From Methylobacterium sp. J-048 (lineage in GTDB: Bacteria > Pseudomonadota > Alphaproteobacteria > Rhizobiales > Beijerinckiaceae), in NCBI RefSeq assembly GCF_022829515.1, contig NZ_JAKSYL010000252.1, positions 1 to 40,041 on the forward strand: a stretch of DNA of 40,041 nucleotides. The letters run 5' to 3'. The notes beneath the pieces are model-generated. The model had not been told where the DNA came from, did not search any database, and saw only the letters and a list, made by a program, of their open reading frames with translations. Numbering within the stretch: the stretch's first letter is position 1; the number at the start of each line of letters is the position of its first letter. Both the position numbers and the translations under genes were made by a program. Below, in pieces: positions 1 through 7,784 of this stretch.

Positions 1-187
1 GTTCCGGATGAGGCGCAGCGGTGCCTTCTGAACCACCCCCACCTCCAACTCCTCCCCGCAAGGGGGAGGAGAGTGCGCACGTATCCCGGAGAGGCGCGGG
101 TCCCCTCGCCCGCACGGGAGAGGGGGCGCGTTGCGGCTTTCGCAAGCCGGCGCGTGAACACCGTAGCTCTCATGCGAGAGGGCATCC
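1..187. other. Non-coding stretch upstream of mxaK
   Basis: I see no convincing gene here. In described methylotroph clusters mxaC lies directly before mxaK, so the extreme 3' end of an upstream gene may lie in the first few dozen bases, but no frame is recognisable. The stretch contains a strong hairpin (49-71) and a smaller one (GGCTT-TCGC-AAGCC, about 136-149). A purine-rich GAGAGG ends six bases before the chosen mxaK start. Confidence 0.5.
49..71. terminator. Hairpin CTCCTCCCC / GGGGAGGAG
   Basis: Nine-base perfect inverted arms (49-57 and 63-71) with loop GCAAG. There is no T-run, so it could be a terminator of the upstream transcript or a copy of a GC-rich intergenic palindrome. A similar C-run/G-run hairpin lies at 10055-10077, which favours a dispersed repeat type. 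Confidence 0.4.
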
Positions 188-781
188 GTGCCCTGTCCAG
201 CCATGCGTGAGTCCGATCGCCGCCTCTGGGGCCGGCTCCGGCCGCGGCTCCTCCTCGCCCTGCCGGTGTTGTTTGGCCTGGCCGCCCTGGGCTTCGGCGT
301 GTCCGCCTGGCGGGCGGATGCGGCCAACCGGAGCATCGCGGCGCTTGAGGCCGGCACAGATCTCGAGGTGGGCGCGGGGGCGCCGGCGCCTGTCCTGGTG
401 GTGCGGGTCGGCTACCTCGCCGGGCACGGGCGGCTGGAGGAGACCGAGCCGCTGGTCGCCGCCCTCGACCGGGCGGGCGCCTCCGACGCCGCGTCCCGCG
501 CTCGCTACCGGGTCGCCAACGCAAGGATGCGCGAGGCCTTCGGGCTCCTGACCCGCGGCGCCCTCGACAAGGCCGGCCCCCAGGTGACCCTGGCCCGCCA
601 GGATTACCGCCGGGCGCTGCGCGACCGGCCGGATTTCTGGGACGCGAAGTTCAACCTCGACGTCGCCTCGCGGCTGATCCGCGATTTTCCGGAGTTCGAC
701 CGCGCCAGCGGCGACGAATTGCGCACCGAGCCGAAGCAGATCTGGACCGACATCCCCGGGCAGCCCCGAGGTGGCCCATGA
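188..781 (+). CDS. mxaK: MxaK, methanol dehydrogenase maturation protein
   Basis: Identified by its place (mxaK-L-D-E-H-B order) and by its form: a short cytoplasmic N-terminus, one hydrophobic segment (about residues 22-42, LLLALPVLFGLAALGFG core), then a soluble part of about 150 residues with an alanine/arginine-rich helical character. MxaA, MxaK and MxaL are known to be needed for inserting calcium into periplasmic methanol dehydrogenase; the mechanism is not defined. The GTG at 188 is chosen because GAGAGG ends at 181, a normal Shine-Dalgarno spacing. An ATG at 203 would give a protein five residues shorter but has no such site. The stop overlaps the mxaL start (ATGA). Confidence 0.8.
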   Translation: MPCPAMRESDRRLWGRLRPRLLLALPVLFGLAALGFGVSAWRADAANRSIAALEAGTDLEVGAGAPAPVLVVRVGYLAGHGRLEETEPLVAALDRAGASDAASRARYRVANARMREAFGLLTRGALDKAGPQVTLARQDYRRALRDRPDFWDAKFNLDVASRLIRDFPEFDRASGDELRTEPKQIWTDIPGQPRGGP

Positions 782-1809
782 GCCAGCAAACGGTTTTGAA
801 AAGCCTGCCGCTCGCGCGCAACCTGCGTGGGCGCCGCTTCCAGGCCCTGGCCCTCGCGTTGGCGCTGGTCATCGCCGCCCTGGTGGTACCGGCCCTGCCG
901 GTGACGCGCGCGGGCGTGGCCGTGCTGGCGGTGGTGGACATCACCGGTTCGATGAACGTGCGCGACTACGCGGCCGACGGCCGTCCGGCGAGCCGGCTGG
1001 ACACCGCCAAGGCGGCCCTGCGCCGGCTGGTGGCGGACCTGCCCTGCGGCTCGCGGGTCGCGCTGGCGCTGTTCACCGAGCGAAAACCGTTCCTGCTGTT
1101 CGAGCCCGTGGAGGTCTGCGCCGATTTCGCGCCACTGGACGGCGCCCTGGCCGCCCTCGACTGGCGGATGGCCTGGGAGGGCGACAGCCGGATCAGCGCC
1201 GGCCTCTACCGGGCGATCGAGATGGCGGCAGGGCTCGGCACGGACCTGCTGTTCGTCACCGACGGCCAGGAGACGCCGCCGCTCCCCGCCGGCCAGGTGC
1301 CGCCCTTCGAGGGCAAGCCGGGGGCGGTGCGCGGCCTGATCGTCGGCGCCGGGGCCTACGGCCTGTCGCCGATCCCGAAATTCGACGATCGCGGCCGCGA
1401 GAGCGGTTTTTACGCCGAGACCGACGTGCAGCAGGAGAACCGGTTCGGGCCGCCGCCGGCCGATGCCGAATCCCGCGCCGGCTACAATCCCCGCAACGCC
1501 CCGTTCGGCGCCGCCGCCGCCCAGGGCAGCGAGCACCTCTCGTCGGTGCGCGAGGGCCACCTGAAGCAGCTCGCCGCCGCCACGGGCCTCGCCTACGCGC
1601 ATCTCGACGGGCCGGGCGGGCTCGACCGGCCCCTGATCGCGGCCGGGACGCCGCGTCCGCTGCCGGGCCGGATCGACCCGCGCCCCGCGCTGGGCGTCCT
1701 GGCACTCGCCCTCATGCTCGGTACCCTGCTGGCGGAGCCCCTGCGCGGCCTTGGCCGCCGCATCACCCCGTTCACCTCCACCTACCGCCTGCGTTTCCGG
1801 AAAGCCTGA
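778..1809 (+). CDS. mxaL: MxaL, VWA-domain protein for methanol dehydrogenase assembly
   Basis: 343 residues. A hydrophobic segment near residues 22-45 is followed by a von Willebrand A domain. The metal-site motif reads AVVDITGSM, i.e. DxTxS instead of the usual DxSxS, and a later FVTDGQE supplies the second acidic position. A C-terminal hydrophobic helix (about residues 305-325) suggests a membrane anchor with the VWA domain in the periplasm. In methylotrophs MxaL acts with MxaA and MxaK in Ca2+ insertion into methanol dehydrogenase. It overlaps mxaK by four bases and is two bases from mxaD, so translation is probably coupled. Confidence 0.85.
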   Translation: MSQQTVLKSLPLARNLRGRRFQALALALALVIAALVVPALPVTRAGVAVLAVVDITGSMNVRDYAADGRPASRLDTAKAALRRLVADLPCGSRVALALFTERKPFLLFEPVEVCADFAPLDGALAALDWRMAWEGDSRISAGLYRAIEMAAGLGTDLLFVTDGQETPPLPAGQVPPFEGKPGAVRGLIVGAGAYGLSPIPKFDDRGRESGFYAETDVQQENRFGPPPADAESRAGYNPRNAPFGAAAAQGSEHLSSVREGHLKQLAAATGLAYAHLDGPGGLDRPLIAAGTPRPLPGRIDPRPALGVLALALMLGTLLAEPLRGLGRRITPFTSTYRLRFRKA

Positions 1810-1811
1810 CC

Positions 1812-2345
1812 ATGCGTCGCGTCCTCGCCACCCTCGCCATCCTGTTCGCCGCCGGCACGGCCTTGGCCCACGGGCCAACCCCTCAAAAAGTCGACCAGAC
1901 CATCACGATCCGGGCGACCCCGGACGCGGTCTGGAAGGTGGTCGGTCCGTTCGGCGGCATCGGCGCCTGGCATCCGGACGTGGCCAAGGTCGAGGCGACG
2001 GGAGGCGACGGCGCGGGCGCCGTCCGCAAGGTCACGCTGAAGCGCGGCGGCACCCTGGTCGAGGGCCTCGACGAATGGAAGGGGGCCGAGCGGACCTACT
2101 CATACCGTATGTCCGACCCCGATCTCGACGCCCTGCCGGTCTCGTCCTACTCCGCGACCGTCACGGTGACGCCGGACGGCGAGGGCGCGAAGGTCGAGTG
2201 GATGGGCCGCTTCTACCGGGGCGATACCGGCAACGAGCCGCCCGAGAACCTGAACGACGAAGCCGGCAAGGAGGCGATGAACCGCTACTTCGCCGAGGGC
2301 CTCAAGGGCCTGAAGGCGAAGCTGGAGAGCGGGCCGCAGCGATGA
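1812..2345 (+). CDS. mxaD: MxaD, periplasmic SRPBCC-fold protein
   Basis: 177 residues with a clear signal peptide (MRRVLATLAILFAAGTALA, cleavage before HGPTP). An SRPBCC/polyketide-cyclase-like domain follows: ITIRATPDAVWKVVG at its start, then GGIGAWHPDV and the typical long C-terminal helix (residues about 145-172). Work on methylotrophs indicates MxaD improves electron transfer between methanol dehydrogenase and cytochrome cL. The sequence itself shows only the fold and export. The stop overlaps the mxaE start by four bases. Confidence 0.85.
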   Translation: MRRVLATLAILFAAGTALAHGPTPQKVDQTITIRATPDAVWKVVGPFGGIGAWHPDVAKVEATGGDGAGAVRKVTLKRGGTLVEGLDEWKGAERTYSYRMSDPDLDALPVSSYSATVTVTPDGEGAKVEWMGRFYRGDTGNEPPENLNDEAGKEAMNRYFAEGLKGLKAKLESGPQR

Positions 2346-3304
2346 GGTTCGCGCGGCGCCTCGTCTGGGTCGTGAGTCTCGCGCTCGCCGCCGGGCCGGC
2401 GGCGGCGGGCTCCGTCTGGGTCGCGAGCCAGCAGGGCGCCCGCGCCACCCGGATCGAGCGGCCGGACGGCGCGCGAGTCGCAGAGGTTGGCGCCGCGGTT
2501 GCGGTAGCCTCGTCCCCGGCCGTGGTGACGGCCGCTCCCGGCGGGCGGCTCTATCTCAGCCATCCGGACGGCCGCGCGATCACGGTGATCGCCGCCGACG
2601 GGGCGAGCCGGCAATGGCCTGTCCCCGGCCAGCCCTTCGGGCTCGCGGCGGATCCGGACGGACGCAGCCTCTATGTCGGCGACTGGTCCGGCAACCGGGT
2701 GCTGCGCCTCTCGGCCGAGACCGGCGCGGTCGAGGCCGAAGTCGCGGTCGGGCGCGACCCGGCCGGGCTCACCCTCGGCGCCAACGGCCGGCTCTACGTG
2801 GCCGAACGCGAGGGCCGCAGCGTCGGCGTGGTCGACACCGCCCGGATGGCGCGGATCGCCGGCATCCCGGTCGGCGACGGACCCTTCGCCCTGGCCTACG
2901 ACCCGGTCCGCGACCGGGTCTACGTCGCCAACGTGCGCAGCAACGACCTCAGCGTCATTGATGCCGGCGCGCTCAAGCCCGTCGCGACGGTGCCGGTCGG
3001 GGCGAGCCCCTACGGCGTCGCCATCAGCCCGGACGGGCGGCGCGTGGTCGTCACTAACCAGCATGCCGGCACCGTCTCGATCGTCGACGCGGAGGCGCTC
3101 GCCGTCGCCGCCACGGTGCCGGTCGGGCGCTATCCCGAGGGCGTGGCGATCCTCGGCGACCGTGCCTACGTGGCCAACTGGTTCTCCGACGACGTCTCCG
3201 TCATCGATCTCGCGACGCTGAGGGAGACGGGTCGGATCCCGGTGGCCGAGGGGCCGCGCACCCTGGTGGCGGATCAGCCGGCTATCGGGGAGGCCGGCCG
3301 GTGA
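2342..3304 (+). CDS. mxaE: MxaE, periplasmic YVTN-type beta-propeller
   Basis: 320 residues. The signal peptide ends near residue 22 (LALAAGPAAAG). The rest consists of about seven repeats of roughly 42 residues, each with a xxYVANxxSxxVSVID-like core (YVGDWSGNRVLRL, YVAEREGRSVGVVD, YVANVRSNDLSVID, YVANWFSDDVSVID). This is the YVTN beta-propeller pattern, related in form to methanol dehydrogenase-associated and PQQ-system propellers. The role of MxaE is not established. The name rests on gene order plus the propeller form. The ATG overlaps mxaD (ATGA). Confidence 0.75.
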   Translation: MRFARRLVWVVSLALAAGPAAAGSVWVASQQGARATRIERPDGARVAEVGAAVAVASSPAVVTAAPGGRLYLSHPDGRAITVIAADGASRQWPVPGQPFGLAADPDGRSLYVGDWSGNRVLRLSAETGAVEAEVAVGRDPAGLTLGANGRLYVAEREGRSVGVVDTARMARIAGIPVGDGPFALAYDPVRDRVYVANVRSNDLSVIDAGALKPVATVPVGASPYGVAISPDGRRVVVTNQHAGTVSIVDAEALAVAATVPVGRYPEGVAILGDRAYVANWFSDDVSVIDLATLRETGRIPVAEGPRTLVADQPAIGEAGR

Positions 3305-3837
3305 GGCGGGCGCTCGCCAGTTTGATCCTCGCCGGCCAGATGGTTGGCAGCCTGTTGCTCGCCGCCTGCGACCGACCCCAGGACTCCGGCTCGGAGGAGG
3401 GCCAGGCGGTGGTGGCGCGGACCTCGGAGACCGAGCTGCCCGCCTGGCTGTCGCCCACGGACGGGACCGACCCGGCCCGCTGGCTCGCCGGCCGGGAGGT
3501 CGGCCACCCGCTGCCGGCCGGGACCGAACCCGTCCGGACGATGCAGGAGGCGCTCACGGAGGCCAAGGCCGGCTTCATCGAGGATCCGCGGATGATCGCC
3601 AATCGCACGGCCCAGCTCGGGCTGATGCTGGCCGAGATCGGCAGGACCGAGCGATACGCGCGGCTGCTCACCGGGTTCAGCACGGTCGCGGCCCGGCGGG
3701 GCCGCCACAAGAGCCTCTACGGGGAGATGTGCCAGCACTACTTCAACACCCGCGCCCGGGGCGTCGACCATGCCGCCGCCCTGGCGCTGCTCGCCGATAG
3801 GTTCGCGCCCGGCCTCAGTACGGGGGAGTCTCCATGA
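3301..3837 (+). CDS. mxaH: MxaH, probable lipoprotein of the methanol oxidation cluster
   Basis: 178 residues. The N-terminus has a lipoprotein signal: hydrophobic stretch, then LLLAAC with the lipobox Cys near residue 22. The remainder is soluble and helical, with no domain I recognise. The GTG start overlaps the mxaE stop as GTGA. Position between mxaE and mxaB gives the name; the function of MxaH is unknown. The gene is followed at once by a 14-bp tandem repeat that contains its stop codon. Confidence 0.7.
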   Translation: MRRALASLILAGQMVGSLLLAACDRPQDSGSEEGQAVVARTSETELPAWLSPTDGTDPARWLAGREVGHPLPAGTEPVRTMQEALTEAKAGFIEDPRMIANRTAQLGLMLAEIGRTERYARLLTGFSTVAARRGRHKSLYGEMCQHYFNTRARGVDHAAALALLADRFAPGLSTGESP

Positions 3838-3888
3838 GGACCCCGCCATGAGGGCCCCGCCATGAGGAGCCCGCCATGAGCGCCGCGC
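3833..3888 (+). repeat. Four tandem 14-bp units, each with CATGAG
   Basis: Units 3833-3846, 3847-3860, 3861-3874 and 3875-3888 share the pattern CATGAGGrsCCCGC; the fourth has diverged. Each holds ATGA. The first ATGA contains the mxaH stop and the last holds the mxaB start at 3876. As 14 is not a multiple of three, each unit shifts the reading frame. Confidence 0.9.
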
Positions 3889-4562
3889 CGCGCCTGGCCG
3901 AGCCCGCGTCCCGGCAGTCCGCCCGGCCGCGCGACCTGCTGATCGTCGACGATCACCCGATCGTCCTCCAGGGCTTCCGGCTGCTCGCCGAGGAGGCCGG
4001 GATCGCGCGTGTCCACGAGGCCCGCGACATCGTCGGCGCCTACCGCACGTTCCACCGCCACCGGCCTTCCGTGGTGGTGACCGACCTGAGCTTCCGGGAC
4101 GATGGCCTGTCCGGCCTGTCGTTGATCCGCCGGATCCGCGCGCTGGCGCCGGGCGCGCGGATCCTCGCGCTCAGCATGCACCGCGACCCGGTCATCGTCG
4201 CCCGCGTGCTGGAATGCGGAGCCCTGGGCTTCGTGGTCAAGGATGCGCCAGCCGCGTCCTTCCTGGATGCGCTGGAAGCGGTCGCCAACGGCCGCTCCTA
4301 TCTGCCCCACGACATCGCCATCGAGATCGCGATGCTGAATGCCGGTGCTCACGACCGGCCGCTGGCGAACCTGAGCAGCCGGGAGATGCAGATCCTGGTG
4401 CTGATCGGGAAGGGCAAATCCTACGACGAGATCGCCGGGATCCTGACGCTCAACTACCGCAGCGTCGTCAACGCCACGGCCGCGCTGCGGTCCAAGCTCG
4501 GCGTCGGCAGCATGGCCGAACTCATGCAGATCGCCGCGTCGCAGGCCCGGACGCAGCCCTGA
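3876..4562 (+). CDS. mxaB: MxaB, NarL/LuxR-type response regulator
   Basis: 228 residues. The receiver domain has the acidic pair D25/D26 (LLIVDDHPIV), phospho-acceptor D70 (VVVTDLSF) and conserved K122 (GFVVKDAP). A LuxR-type helix-turn-helix follows from about residue 165 (LSSREMQILVLIGKGKSYDEIA). In Methylorubrum extorquens MxaB is required for transcription of methanol oxidation genes. All receiver residues are present, so phosphorylation by a sensor kinase outside this window is expected. The start lies in the last unit of the 14-bp repeat. No clear terminator follows before the convergent gene ending at 4838. Confidence 0.88.
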   Translation: MSAAPRLAEPASRQSARPRDLLIVDDHPIVLQGFRLLAEEAGIARVHEARDIVGAYRTFHRHRPSVVVTDLSFRDDGLSGLSLIRRIRALAPGARILALSMHRDPVIVARVLECGALGFVVKDAPAASFLDALEAVANGRSYLPHDIAIEIAMLNAGAHDRPLANLSSREMQILVLIGKGKSYDEIAGILTLNYRSVVNATAALRSKLGVGSMAELMQIAASQARTQP

Positions 4563-4837
4563 GGCCCCGCGCTTCCGCCGGCCGAGACACCCGACATCGC
4601 GGCGCGCTTGCGGTCGTCGCCGAAGTCGTGCCCGCGCATGAGCTTCTGCGTCGATCGCCGGGGCTCTGCTGCCGCTCGGCGGATGGGCGCCGCATCTCTG
4701 GCGGATTTCCGGCCATGAGGCGTTCTCCGAGGTGTTCGGTCACCTGCTCCGGGCTTGGTCGATCGAGATCGTCCGGCGCGACATGATGGGTCCGCGCCTG
4801 AGCGCGAGACGGACCTGATCGGAAGCGCCGCGCGGCG

Positions 4838-5104
4838 TTACGGGGGCAGGGATTCCGCCATAGCCGCCACGCGCGCGACGAAGCGGGCGCGCGTTTCGGG
4901 GCTGGCCCCCAGCAGGTAGGCCCGCACCAGATCGAGGAGGATCGCGACGTCCTGCGTGTCGTCGTCCCTCGGCACCGCCGCATCCGTGCCCGATCCGAAG
5001 AAGCTTGAAACCGGAACGCCCAGGGCCCGCGCAATCGCGCTCAGCGGGCTTCCGGGCGAGGTCGTTCGGTCTGGCGTGCCCGACGGTTTGGAATCGTCAC
5101 ACAT
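4838..5104 (-). CDS. Small XRE-like protein lacking the helix-turn-helix
   Basis: 88 residues from the ATG at 5104. The part LSAIARALGVPVSSFF matches the end of an XRE domain plus the following linker. The acidic segment DVAILLDLVRAYLLG and the ending ARFVARVAAMAES parallel the C-terminal half of the complete XRE regulator at 14563-14967 (IADQLKVPVETFF, then PEIMDLVAAFRSI, then VLSIVKAAAAL). The recognition helices are absent, so it is either a decayed regulator or a dimerisation-only partner. A longer frame runs up to 5269, but its extra residues look non-coding. It is divergent from the PAS gene. Confidence 0.6.
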   Translation of the reverse strand: MCDDSKPSGTPDRTTSPGSPLSAIARALGVPVSSFFGSGTDAAVPRDDDTQDVAILLDLVRAYLLGASPETRARFVARVAAMAESLPP

Positions 5105-5283
5105 GATCGGTTCAACGCGGCTTGGGATCACTTGTGCGGGCCCCCGCAATGGGGCCTGCCGTTCCAACGGCCCTGCGGCATGAATGCGTCCCGATCCGAT
5201 CATGAAATTTTCGACAGGATCCCGGAAGAAATGGTACGCTCCCGCACCAAATCGTCCTGACGCGGCCAAGCGGGATCAACACG

Positions 5284-5892
5284 ATGGGACAGCGCTCGAA
5301 GACGCCGGTCAACGCGATCGACGGCTTCAGTGAACCGCTCGACCGGCTGCGCGCTGCGCTCGAAGCGTCCTGCGTGGTCGGTGTCTGGGACTGGGACATC
5401 GTCCGTCACGTCGTGGTGTACGATGCCGGTGCGGCGCGCTTGCTGGCCGGCGATCCCGCGCTGGCCGAGGTCGAACTCGACGCCGCCGCCGCCATGGGCG
5501 CCGTCCATCCCGCGGACCATGCCTGGCTGCTCGATCATGTCCAGCAAGCCTCGAAGTCCGGCGGGCTCGCGATCGCGGAGTACCGGGTCGTCGCGCAGGA
5601 CGGCATGGTGCGGTGGCTGCTCAGCCGCGGGCGCACGTTTCTGGATCCGAACGGGCGTCCGGTCCGGTCCCGCGGCATCATCATCGACATCACCGAGATG
5701 CATCACGGCAGCGAGCGCTACGTCTTGAGCGACGGGTCGGCGCCGGTCGATTCCCTCGAGCGGGCCGCCGACCTGGCCATCGCGCTGAAGCGCACGCTCG
5801 ACGCCGATACGCCGGCCGAGGTTCGCGCCGCCGCGGATGTGCTGCTGATGAGCCTTGGTTGCGCGATCGCGCGAACCAGCGGCGATCGCTGA
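5284..5892 (+). CDS. Single PAS-domain protein
   Basis: 202 residues. One PAS_3-type fold spans about residues 20-140: VVGVWDWDI at the start, VHPADHAWL in the middle, then EYRVVAQDGMVRWLLSRGRTFLDPNGRPVRSRGIIIDITE, which is the standard PAS/PAC ending. About 55 helical residues follow, with no kinase, GGDEF or HTH output domain. It could be a stand-alone signalling partner or adapter. It is divergent from the small XRE-like gene at 5104. Confidence 0.75.
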   Translation: MGQRSKTPVNAIDGFSEPLDRLRAALEASCVVGVWDWDIVRHVVVYDAGAARLLAGDPALAEVELDAAAAMGAVHPADHAWLLDHVQQASKSGGLAIAEYRVVAQDGMVRWLLSRGRTFLDPNGRPVRSRGIIIDITEMHHGSERYVLSDGSAPVDSLERAADLAIALKRTLDADTPAEVRAAADVLLMSLGCAIARTSGDR

Positions 5893-6003
5893 ACGGCCCG
5901 CTCACGCCCGGACGATCATGAATGCGCCCGGGCGGGGATCGCGCGCGGGAACATGCCTCGGTCCTCCCGTCTTGGCCCTCCACGGATCACCCAGGAGGAT
6001 CAC

Positions 6004-6228
6004 ATGGGACAGGATGTCGACGCGGCGCGCGAAGCCTTGGGCACGGTGCCGCCGGCCCGACCGGCGGGGGCAGTGAAGACGCCCGACCCCGGCGCGGGCG
6101 GGAGCGGCCCGCACGCGCCGGGCAGTCCCGAAGCGTCGGTCGATGCGGCCCCGGAGAGCGGCGGCTACGACACGCGCCCGCCCGTGCCCCGGCCCGACAA
6201 CCGCAAGGGCGGCTACGGCGCCGGATGA
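6004..6228 (+). CDS. Small Pro/Gly-rich hypothetical protein
   Basis: 74 residues starting MGQDVDAAREALG; I do not recognise it. An AGGAGG at 5992-5997 sits at good distance from this ATG, which supports translation. The composition (proline, glycine, alanine, charged residues; no hydrophobic core) indicates an intrinsically disordered protein. A strong palindrome follows at 6244-6268. Confidence 0.55.
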   Translation: MGQDVDAAREALGTVPPARPAGAVKTPDPGAGGSGPHAPGSPEASVDAAPESGGYDTRPPVPRPDNRKGGYGAG

Positions 6229-6243
6229 CACGTAATCCGTTTC

Positions 6244-6268
6244 GGCGGCCGCCGCACTGGCGGCCGCC
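6244..6268. terminator. GC-rich hairpin, probable terminator
   Basis: GGCGGCCGCC at 6244-6253 is repeated at 6259-6268 around the loop GCACT. Each arm is itself self-complementary. It lies 15 bases after the stop of the 74-residue gene. No T-run follows, so termination is inferred from position only. Confidence 0.45.
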
Positions 6269-6446
6269 CCGAGCCGACGAACTTGGGAAGCCTGCGCTTA
6301 TTCGTGGATATAATTCTAATATTTTTCGGAACCAAACGGGTTTTAGCGTCTGCAAAATTAGATCTTGTTCTGTAGATCTCTAAATCGTGGAACGTATGTC
6401 ACGCCAGGGGGATTGATGGGGTCGGGAATGATCCACGGAGACCATC

Positions 6447-6830
6447 ATGCGTACCCCCTTGGCTGCCCTCGTCGTCGTCACGCTGTTCGGGTCGAGCGCC
6501 CTCGCCCAGACCACGGTGACCGGTACGCCGGCTGCCCCCGACGCCAAGACGAGCCAGCAATCCGGCGGGCAGGACAGCGTTACCCGGCCCAACACCGACA
6601 AGATGACCCCCGACGGCGGCGGCACCGCGGCTCATGCCAACGTCCAGTTGGAGAAGGGTGCCAACAGCTTCACCGAGGGTGAGGCCCGCTCGCGCCTCGA
6701 AAAGTCCGGCTACGCGGACGCCAAGAACCTCATGAAGGACGAGGACGGCATCTGGCGCGGCACGGCCGCGCAGGGCGGCAAGCAGGTCAAGGTCGGCCTC
6801 GATTTCAAGGGCAACGTGTCGGCGCAGTGA
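6447..6830 (+). CDS. Exported PepSY-like domain protein
   Basis: 127 residues. Signal peptide MRTPLAALVVVTLFGSSALA, with cleavage before QTTV. A low-complexity linker (residues about 22-70) is followed by a PepSY-like module: SFTEGEARSRLEKSGYADAK, then DEDGIWRGTA and KVGLDFKGNV. PepSY modules are linked to protease inhibition or small-ligand binding in the periplasm; no activity can be assigned. An AT-rich stretch precedes it. The general-stress-like gene at 6873 follows after 42 bases, so both may share a transcript. Confidence 0.65.
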   Translation: MRTPLAALVVVTLFGSSALAQTTVTGTPAAPDAKTSQQSGGQDSVTRPNTDKMTPDGGGTAAHANVQLEKGANSFTEGEARSRLEKSGYADAKNLMKDEDGIWRGTAAQGGKQVKVGLDFKGNVSAQ

Positions 6831-6872
6831 TCCGCGGCCTGCGCCTCTCGCCCTGCACACAGGAGATTTCTC

Positions 6873-7526
6873 ATGACTCAGCAAACCATTACGGCCCTCT
6901 ACGACCGTTACGAGGATGCCAGCACGGCTGTCGGCAAGCTCGAGGCCGGCGGCATCCCGCACGGCGACATCAGCCTCGTCAGCAACAATGAGGGCGACCG
7001 TCACGCCGGCCGCACGGCGACGGACGGGATCCATGTCAGCGCCGACACCAAGGAGAAGGCCAAGGATGGCACCGGCACCGGCGCCACGCTCGGCACCGTG
7101 GTCGGCGGCGCGGCCGGCCTCTTGGCGGGTCTCGGGTTGATCGCGATCCCGGGCGTCGGGCCGGTCGTGGCCGCAGGCTGGCTGGTCGCCACGCTGACGG
7201 GCGCCGGGATCGGCGCGGCGGCGGGCGGACTGGGCGGGGCCCTGACCGGTGCCGGCGTCAGCGAAACGGACGCGCATGCCTACGGCGAGGGCGTCCGTCG
7301 GGGCGGGACCCTCGTCACCGTCCGCGTCGACGACGCACGCACCACGATGGTGCCGATGATCATGGACGTTCTCGAGGAGCACGGCTCGGTCGATCTCGAC
7401 CAGAAGACCAGTGCCTGGCGTGCTGACGGCTGGGAGGCTCCGGCTCCCGCGGCCGGCGCCCCGGTCGCAGGAGCGACGGATGGTCGGACTCGGGTCCGGA
7501 CCTATCCGGGCACCACAAGCCTCTGA
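6873..7526 (+). CDS. General stress protein 17M-like membrane protein
   Basis: 217 residues. The N-terminus (ITALYDRYEDASTAVGKLEAGGIPHGDISLVSN) is typical of the general stress protein 17M-like domain. A glycine/alanine-rich hydrophobic part (about residues 67-127) with AGLLAGLGLIAIPGVGPVVAAG follows, likely two membrane-embedded helices. The C-terminal part GVRRGGTLVTVRVDD is the usual second motif of this group. Many alphaproteobacteria carry such proteins among stress-induced genes; exact function unknown. A good terminator follows at 7579-7602. Confidence 0.75.
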   Translation: MTQQTITALYDRYEDASTAVGKLEAGGIPHGDISLVSNNEGDRHAGRTATDGIHVSADTKEKAKDGTGTGATLGTVVGGAAGLLAGLGLIAIPGVGPVVAAGWLVATLTGAGIGAAAGGLGGALTGAGVSETDAHAYGEGVRRGGTLVTVRVDDARTTMVPMIMDVLEEHGSVDLDQKTSAWRADGWEAPAPAAGAPVAGATDGRTRVRTYPGTTSL

Positions 7527-7578
7527 TCGATCGCTGCAGGCGACCGGTACTTGCCGGAGCACCTTATCTGTCCTTCGG

Positions 7579-7602
7579 CGGCCGGGACCTGCGTCCCGGC
7601 CG
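7579..7602 (+). terminator. Rho-independent terminator
   Basis: Ten-base perfect stem CGGCCGGGAC / GTCCCGGCCG with loop CTGC, followed by TTTCCTGTT. It lies about 50 bases after the stress-protein stop. Confidence 0.75.
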
Positions 7603-7784
7603 TTTCCTGTTCGGCCCTCCGATTGGTGCGCAGAGCCGATGATCCGCTGGCTAAGATTTCGCTCCGGTGCAGCCGAGGAGGCTGACGGCGCGAACAAAAT
7701 AGCGTTGAAAGCCGGATTTCGTGTGTTGAATCTCTTGTCGTTCCGAAACAACAAGGGGGTGTTGCACGACCAAAAGGGACCAAT

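Noticed and set aside
5948..5971. General-stress sigma factor promoter (GGAAC ... CGTC)
   Set aside because: The spacing is 15 and the second box is CGTC rather than CGTT; other GGAAC words near 6330 and 6390 have no proper partner either.
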